This document shows positions 9,477 through 13,418 of a DNA stretch of 13,418 nt, piece after piece; the stretch's first letter is position 1, and each line of letters begins with the position of its first letter. The translations under genes were made by a program, and so were the position numbers. The notes under the pieces were generated by a model that was not told where the DNA came from, did no database searches, and was given only the letters and a program-made list of their open reading frames with translations. The stretch is taken from assembly GCA_028565635.1 (NCBI GenBank), contig JAOXYB010038362.1, positions 1 to 13,418 of the forward strand. The letters run 5' to 3'. Source of the stretch: Phoronis ovalis. Lineage: Eukaryota > Phoronida > Phoronidae.

Positions 9477-11345
9477 CTACTTCAGTGATAACAATAATAC
9501 TACAACCGGCAAAGTTAGATCTTGAAAAAATGTCTTGCATATCCAGAATTATTGTTCCTTTGAATCTTTAATCTTTTTTAAGAAAATGTGAATACGGAGA
9601 ATGAATTTGAATAGCGTACTCAAGCAGTTGCCCAGATGCAAACATGCCAAATTCGTGTGTTAGAATATTTTAGTTAGTAAAGCCGGTTCTGGATTAAAGG
9701 TAGTAAATTCCTGTTATAATAATTTCTGATTATAATAAAAATACTGGTATATAAGTAAAATAAAGTGAAAAATTCTACTGAGAGGGCAAAGAAAAAGTTC
9801 TAGGAGTTCATTTCGTGCAATTTTAGTGCAATGAAATTACGCATTTGAACAAAGAAGTTCAAATTCTAGGCAACTTCCCGGGACCCAGTTTTACCACCTC
9901 ATGTATTCATCTTGCTCAACGGACAGTATACTCTGTACCACACGTACAGTATGTTACAACCAAGAGTATGTCTTTTCAGAGAACACATGCACATGGTTGC
10001 GTGTAATTAAGTAACAAAATGTGCATATACCGCATTTAATAATGTTTTAACAAGCAGAATAATTGTCGGTTTGAAAATAATATCGCGCTCTTTACTCTTT
10101 GGTACAGGCCATGTAAGCTAATTCGTGTTGAAAACGTATACAAATATTGTCCGCTACTTAACGCGTGCATCTACAGATCTATTCTTAGTTTAGTGCATCC
10201 GTACGAAACCTATTCAGGAGTTTAGAGTGTTGTTTAGTACATTTCATTATTTTTACGCGAACGAAATACTGTATACAACGTTATGTTTAACAAGCAATCT
10301 AATAAAATACTTATGGTTGAAGTTTGAAAATGAGGATGCCGAATACATCCATGGAAATGTAAGCCTGTTTTATGTATACAAACTGTTCAATTTAATTTAC
10401 AATGGTCCAATCCACATTTTTCACCAGGTGTACTGCTATTGTTTCTCATTGTGCCAAAATAAATCTTTTATAATTTACGAACGTTCATACAAGAATCGAA
10501 GCTCATTATATAACCATATTTGGGTCGACATGTTCGAAGACATATGTTTCATCGAAATTTTTTGCATGATTTATGATGCTCCCTAACGTTATTGTAACGA
10601 TTTATTGCAAATTATTTTTAGGATCATTTTCTTTTTATAAAGAAATCTATGTTTTTGCAAATCTGTGATTTTTTAATGGTTAAATAGTAAATATTTAGTA
10701 TTCCTTCACGTATACAAAAACAAAAGCTGCGTGTATCTATACATTTGTACACCTGACTATTTTAAAATATCTAAATGAAGACATAGTGCATAATAAAACG
10801 AGCTACACATCTTCCTATTGAACACCTAGCCAGATTCTTTATCAGCTATCTACTAAGTAATTATGCTTGAAAGTGTTATTTAATTTAATAACACAAAACT
10901 ATGCGGTTCAAAACATGGGAACAGTTGTTCTTGTGTTTCTTCTAAGTAACTGTTTCAGAAAATTATTCGCCGTGCAATTAAACAGATCACACCGCGTTTA
11001 ACCTTAGATATGCGAACATACAGAACTAAACGTGTATAACAAAATGATATCATACTATTTCATTTTCTCGTAAGTTAAAATGTATGTAACTGGATGAAAT
11101 GTGAAATAATCTAGTAGGACCTTATGCAGAAGTTATGATCTGTGTTATAGGTTTATTAGGCATTCGACAATTTTTGAGCGACCCTATGTGTGGTTTATTT
11201 TGATGCAGCCCGCTCGGGGCATGCACACACCGAGGTTTTTGTGAGTCATCCCCCTTAATCCCCTCTAGCAAAATGCGGACAGTAAACAAATTGAACTCAG
11301 TGACCCTCTATACAACAACCATTTTGCGCACATCATTGGGAATAA
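9477..11345. other. AT-rich non-coding stretch
   Basis: I see no supported gene. The longest open frame, 10227-10586 on the plus strand, starts at a TTG and encodes a Phe/Tyr/Ile-rich peptide with no recognisable domain, which is what chance gives in such DNA. A perfect 7-bp inverted repeat, TTTGAAC (9844-9850) with GTTCAAA (9857-9863), is the only structured element I noted. A GC-richer patch at about 11200-11280 has no clear reading frame. Confidence 0.45.
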
Positions 11346-11361
11346 TACGTACCGGTACGTA
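11346..11361. repeat. 16-bp perfect palindrome
   Basis: TACGTACCGGTACGTA reads the same on both strands, and the TACG period continues a few bases to the right. No gene is adjacent. It could be a symmetric binding site or chance. Confidence 0.6.
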
Positions 11362-12393
11362 CGTTTACTGGTGTTCAGGATCAATCGTGTATGTTAAGAT
11401 TGACTGAATAATCTTAAGATCACAAGAAAGTCAGCTAATCATAGATTATCCTCTGCATAATAATCTCCCCAGTCTTCGACAAAACTTTCTTTGTAGATAT
11501 TACGCCTTCTTTTATTTGTGCCAAATTTTATTTCATCTTCACAGAATTTGTAAGTTTATAGATATCACAATAAACCGTTTTTTTGACCAGTCAAAAAATT
11601 AATCTGCCGATCGAGGCATTGATGGATATTTGAGATCATCTACTTTATACCTTCTAATTACTAGTCTCCAAAACCATTTACCCAAACAGGATTTGTTTGT
11701 GGCAAGTGTCCTTTCAGTATAATGTTAAACGTATTGGCTTCGGGCCACGTCGATCTGGGCCAGCTGGCCAGATAAGTGGTGTGCTGTTGAAAATTTTGCT
11801 GTATATTTTGGTATGTGTGGGGGTTAATTTTGCTTCATCTGCGTTTTTAATTTACTAAAAAATACATACTTCGCTGCACCAGAGATTATTTTAATAAATA
11901 TAAAAACACGCATTTTAGAGAGTTTTCGTTTGTACTGCACTGTTTCACCAAAGTCACTTTCAAAATGAATAAAACCATGATAACACATAATATGTCAGTT
12001 TACGTTCCAATTGTTCGCATGCGCAGTAAGTTGCATAGAATCGTCGTGGCTTGTCCCATATTATTTTATTACATTACTATTGACACACAATAACCCCAAA
12101 ATAACAAAGTGAATACACATGCGTAATAACAAGGTGAGGACTTACTATACAAGGTCAAATACTAGGTCAGTTATGAATAAGCTTATCATATTATAGTGCA
12201 CGTGACATTTCTAGTAAATGATTTCATAATTATATAGTATCTGTTCACAAAACAGGCTTAAATTACTTAGCATTATCAGGTTGCAGTGTTAACTTCTGAT
12301 AATACTAAACTTTAGATCAACATGTTGAAGACACTAGTTTGATAAAAACACTGATCCACTGATCGATGAGGCCGCACATCCCTAAATAGCTGG
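11362..12393. other. Mostly non-coding stretch
   Basis: No gene is firmly supported. A 39-codon minus-strand open frame at 11439-11555 has an oddly protein-like acidic tail (E-D-W-G-D-Y-Y) and is discussed in the findings. A near-palindrome lies at 11753-11773. Elsewhere the sequence is AT-rich without clear structure. Confidence 0.4.
11753..11773. repeat. 21-bp near-perfect palindrome around GGCCAGCTGGCC
   Basis: GGCCAGCTGGCC at 11758-11769 is a perfect 12-bp palindrome with a CAGCTG E-box at its centre. ATCT on the left and AGAT on the right extend the symmetry if the G at 11757 is bulged. It could be a transcription-factor site; there is no neighbouring gene to link it to. Confidence 0.5.
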
Positions 12394-12412
12394 AAACCTG
12401 ACTACCAGGTTT
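12394..12412. repeat. 7-bp hairpin
   Basis: AAACCTG (12394-12400) pairs perfectly with CAGGTTT (12406-12412) around a 5-nt loop. It lies about 180 bp left of a stronger hairpin. Confidence 0.4.
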
Positions 12413-12935
12413 ATCTGCGGTTTGTATATTTTAATCTTTTGTCTTTCGGGATAAGAAACGAAAATAGAAGGGGTAAGTTATGTGCAGACGTTATGTGAGA
12501 AGGTATTTTTATTTGTATGGGTATTCCCGGTGGCGTCTTTTTGAAGCAAGTAGGTGACCTGGCGGATCGGGCATTCTGACTAATCCTACACGCATGACTT
12601 GCATAGTAGGAGTCATGCGTGCACATTCAAATCCAGCTATTGGACTTCAATTTCTATTAATAGGCATAAGAGTCTGGAGTGTCCGCTAGTATTTTTGGCA
12701 GTCGCCAGGGCCAGTAGCTCCCGGTACCAGCTAAGAATATTATAGTCCTGTCTCTATTCTTAAGAGTCGCGGTAAATCTACTTACACAACTTTTATTAAT
12801 CTCAGTTACCGTCTTTTGTTGTGTAATGATGCTTCGTTAATCTTTATATATCGGTTATATACATGTACCTGAGATATAAAAACAGCACAAAGCGTAACAT
12901 AATACAACATGAACTATGGTACATTTATATTAGGG
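12413..12935. other. Non-coding stretch holding an 11-bp hairpin
   Basis: Apart from the hairpin at 12589-12621, I see nothing I can support. A minus-strand open frame of 71 codons (12411-12626) overlaps the hairpin and has no recognisable features. Confidence 0.4.
12589..12621. repeat. 11-bp perfect inverted repeat with 11-nt loop
   Basis: CACGCATGACT (12589-12599) and AGTCATGCGTG (12611-12621) are exact reverse complements. An alternative pairing also exists: CCTAC (12585-12589) with GTAGG (12606-12610), which competes with the main stem. No U-run follows on either strand, so it is not a bacterial-style terminator. It may be the end of a small mobile element or an RNA structure. Confidence 0.65.
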
Positions 12936-12955
12936 TTGCTCCTATAAGGGAGCAA
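12936..12955. repeat. 7-bp hairpin at the left edge of the terminal repeat block
   Basis: TTGCTCC (12936-12942) pairs with GGAGCAA (12949-12955) around a 6-nt loop. It lies 19 bp before a long pyrimidine tract and may mark the border of the dispersed repeat that fills the rest of the window. Confidence 0.5.
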
Positions 12956-12974
12956 GCCTATTGGTTTTGTACGA

Positions 12975-13016
12975 TTTCTTTCTTCTTCTTTTTCTTTATC
13001 TTTTTCTTTTTCTTCC
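12975..13016 (+). repeat. Pyrimidine (TTC/TTTC) tract
   Basis: About 42 bases are almost pure T and C, with a single A at 12998. It is a simple-sequence tract between the hairpin and the 268-bp repeat. It explains the run of Phe codons in the open frame across it, which I do not treat as a gene. Confidence 0.8.
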
Positions 13017-13100
13017 AATTTTCAGCAAGCTATACCTCGAAAACGGTTACAGCTAGGAACTTGATACTTGACGTTTGCCATCCCTGGGGTAAACCATTGT

Positions 13101-13140
13101 TGACCTTGAGGTCAATAGGTCATTTAAAGGTCAAAGGTCA
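13101..13140 (+). promoter_or_regulatory. Cluster of AGGTCA nuclear-receptor-type half-sites (repeat copy 1)
   Basis: TGACCTTGAGGTCA (13101-13114) is an everted pair with 2-bp spacing. AGGTCA at 13109 and 13117 form a direct repeat with 2-bp spacing. AGGTCAAAGGTCA (13128-13140) is a perfect DR1, the consensus bound by HNF4 and RXR heterodimers. Binding is a prediction from the sequence only; there is no gene next to it in the window. Confidence 0.35.
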
Positions 13141-13368
13141 AATTTTGAAAAAAATTCAAAATGTTCTAAAATGATTGTATTGAGTTACAACGAAGTATTT
13201 AAGATGATCTTTGAGAAGATTTCGGTACTAAAAGGTTTTATAATTATTTTTTTGGCATCTTTTCAATTAATTCATTGATCCTCCAAAATGCACTAAGCCA
13301 TATCTCGAAGTCTGCTGTAGTTAAGGACATGGTATTTGAGATTTGACATCCCCAGGGTAGGCCATTGC

Positions 13369-13408
13369 TGACCTTGGGGTCAAAAGGTCATTTAGGGGTC
13401 AAAGGCCA
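13369..13408 (+). promoter_or_regulatory. Cluster of AGGTCA-like half-sites (repeat copy 2)
   Basis: The same arrangement as in copy 1, 268 bp away: TGACCTTGGGGTCA (13369-13382), GGGTCA to AGGTCA with 2-bp spacing (13377-13390), and GGGTCAAAGGCCA (13396-13408), a DR1 with two substitutions. Spacing is kept although the half-sites have drifted. Confidence 0.3.
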
Positions 13409-13418
13409 AAATTCTAAA

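Larger units (their letters stand above)
13013..13418. repeat. Tandem repeat, period 268 bp, 1.5 copies, running off the window
   Basis: The stretch from about 13013 to 13150 is repeated, with divergence, from about 13281 to the window end. The period is exactly 268 bp at three anchors: TA(C/T)CTCGA at 13033 and 13301, TGACCTTG at 13101 and 13369, and the GGTCAAAGG core at 13128 and 13396. The right end is truncated by the window, so the copy number is unknown. It is probably a satellite-like or dispersed repeat family. Confidence 0.8.

Noticed and set aside
9844-9863. A perfect 7-bp inverted repeat
   Set aside because: This length occurs by chance many times in 13 kb, and nothing around it supports a function.
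10227-10586. A 119-codon plus-strand open frame
   Set aside because: It starts at TTG, has AT-driven composition, and shows no domain or splice context.
12014-12025. An NRF1-like site (TTCGCATGCGCA)
   Set aside because: One mismatch from consensus, with no gene start or CpG-rich promoter context nearby.
12863-13174. A 103-codon plus-strand open frame
   Set aside because: It runs through the pyrimidine tract and the 268-bp repeat; the poly-Phe stretch is the tract translated.

Overview
The window looks like nuclear DNA of an animal, most likely a marine invertebrate. It is AT-rich, gene-sparse and full of decayed repeats, with one large intron-free exon. That exon encodes a GlnD/DUF294-type nucleotidyltransferase joined to kinesin-light-chain-like TPRs, an architecture I recall mainly from cnidarians, hemichordates, lancelets and similar animals. 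There are no Shine-Dalgarno sites, operons or dense gene packing. I cannot name the species.

Layout: (1) Positions 1-123 read as the last 40 codons of a proton-coupled amino-acid transporter of the SLC36 type, cut by the window edge. (2) 124 to about 4780 is AT-rich non-coding DNA with two abutting dyads (1251-1285) and a three-copy decayed repeat (about 3862-4176). (3) About 4780-5225 is a repeat element in which a CCCCTAAACGGGAAG-like motif recurs seven times. (4) 5467-8396 is the main gene: an N-terminal helical part, a nucleotidyltransferase domain with an intact G-S...D-x-E motif, an all-helical middle, and ten near-identical 43-residue (129-bp) TPR units. An eleventh unit is cut by TGA and continues downstream as decayed repeat. 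(5) 8397-11345 is downstream non-coding DNA that holds a 60-bp stray copy of part of the same gene (9417-9476). (6) 11346 to the end has several perfect palindromes and hairpins, then a 268-bp tandem repeat rich in AGGTCA nuclear-receptor half-sites.

The most interesting object is the nucleotidyltransferase-TPR gene. Its units are almost identical at the nucleotide level. Many of their amino-acid differences fall at TPR positions 2, 9, 12 and 13, which are classic ligand-contact positions on the concave face, while Asn at position 6 is fixed in units 2-10. This looks like a recognition array that diversifies by repeat shuffling, coupled to a possible signalling or modifying enzyme. That role is inference. 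The two recognisable genes share no obvious pathway.
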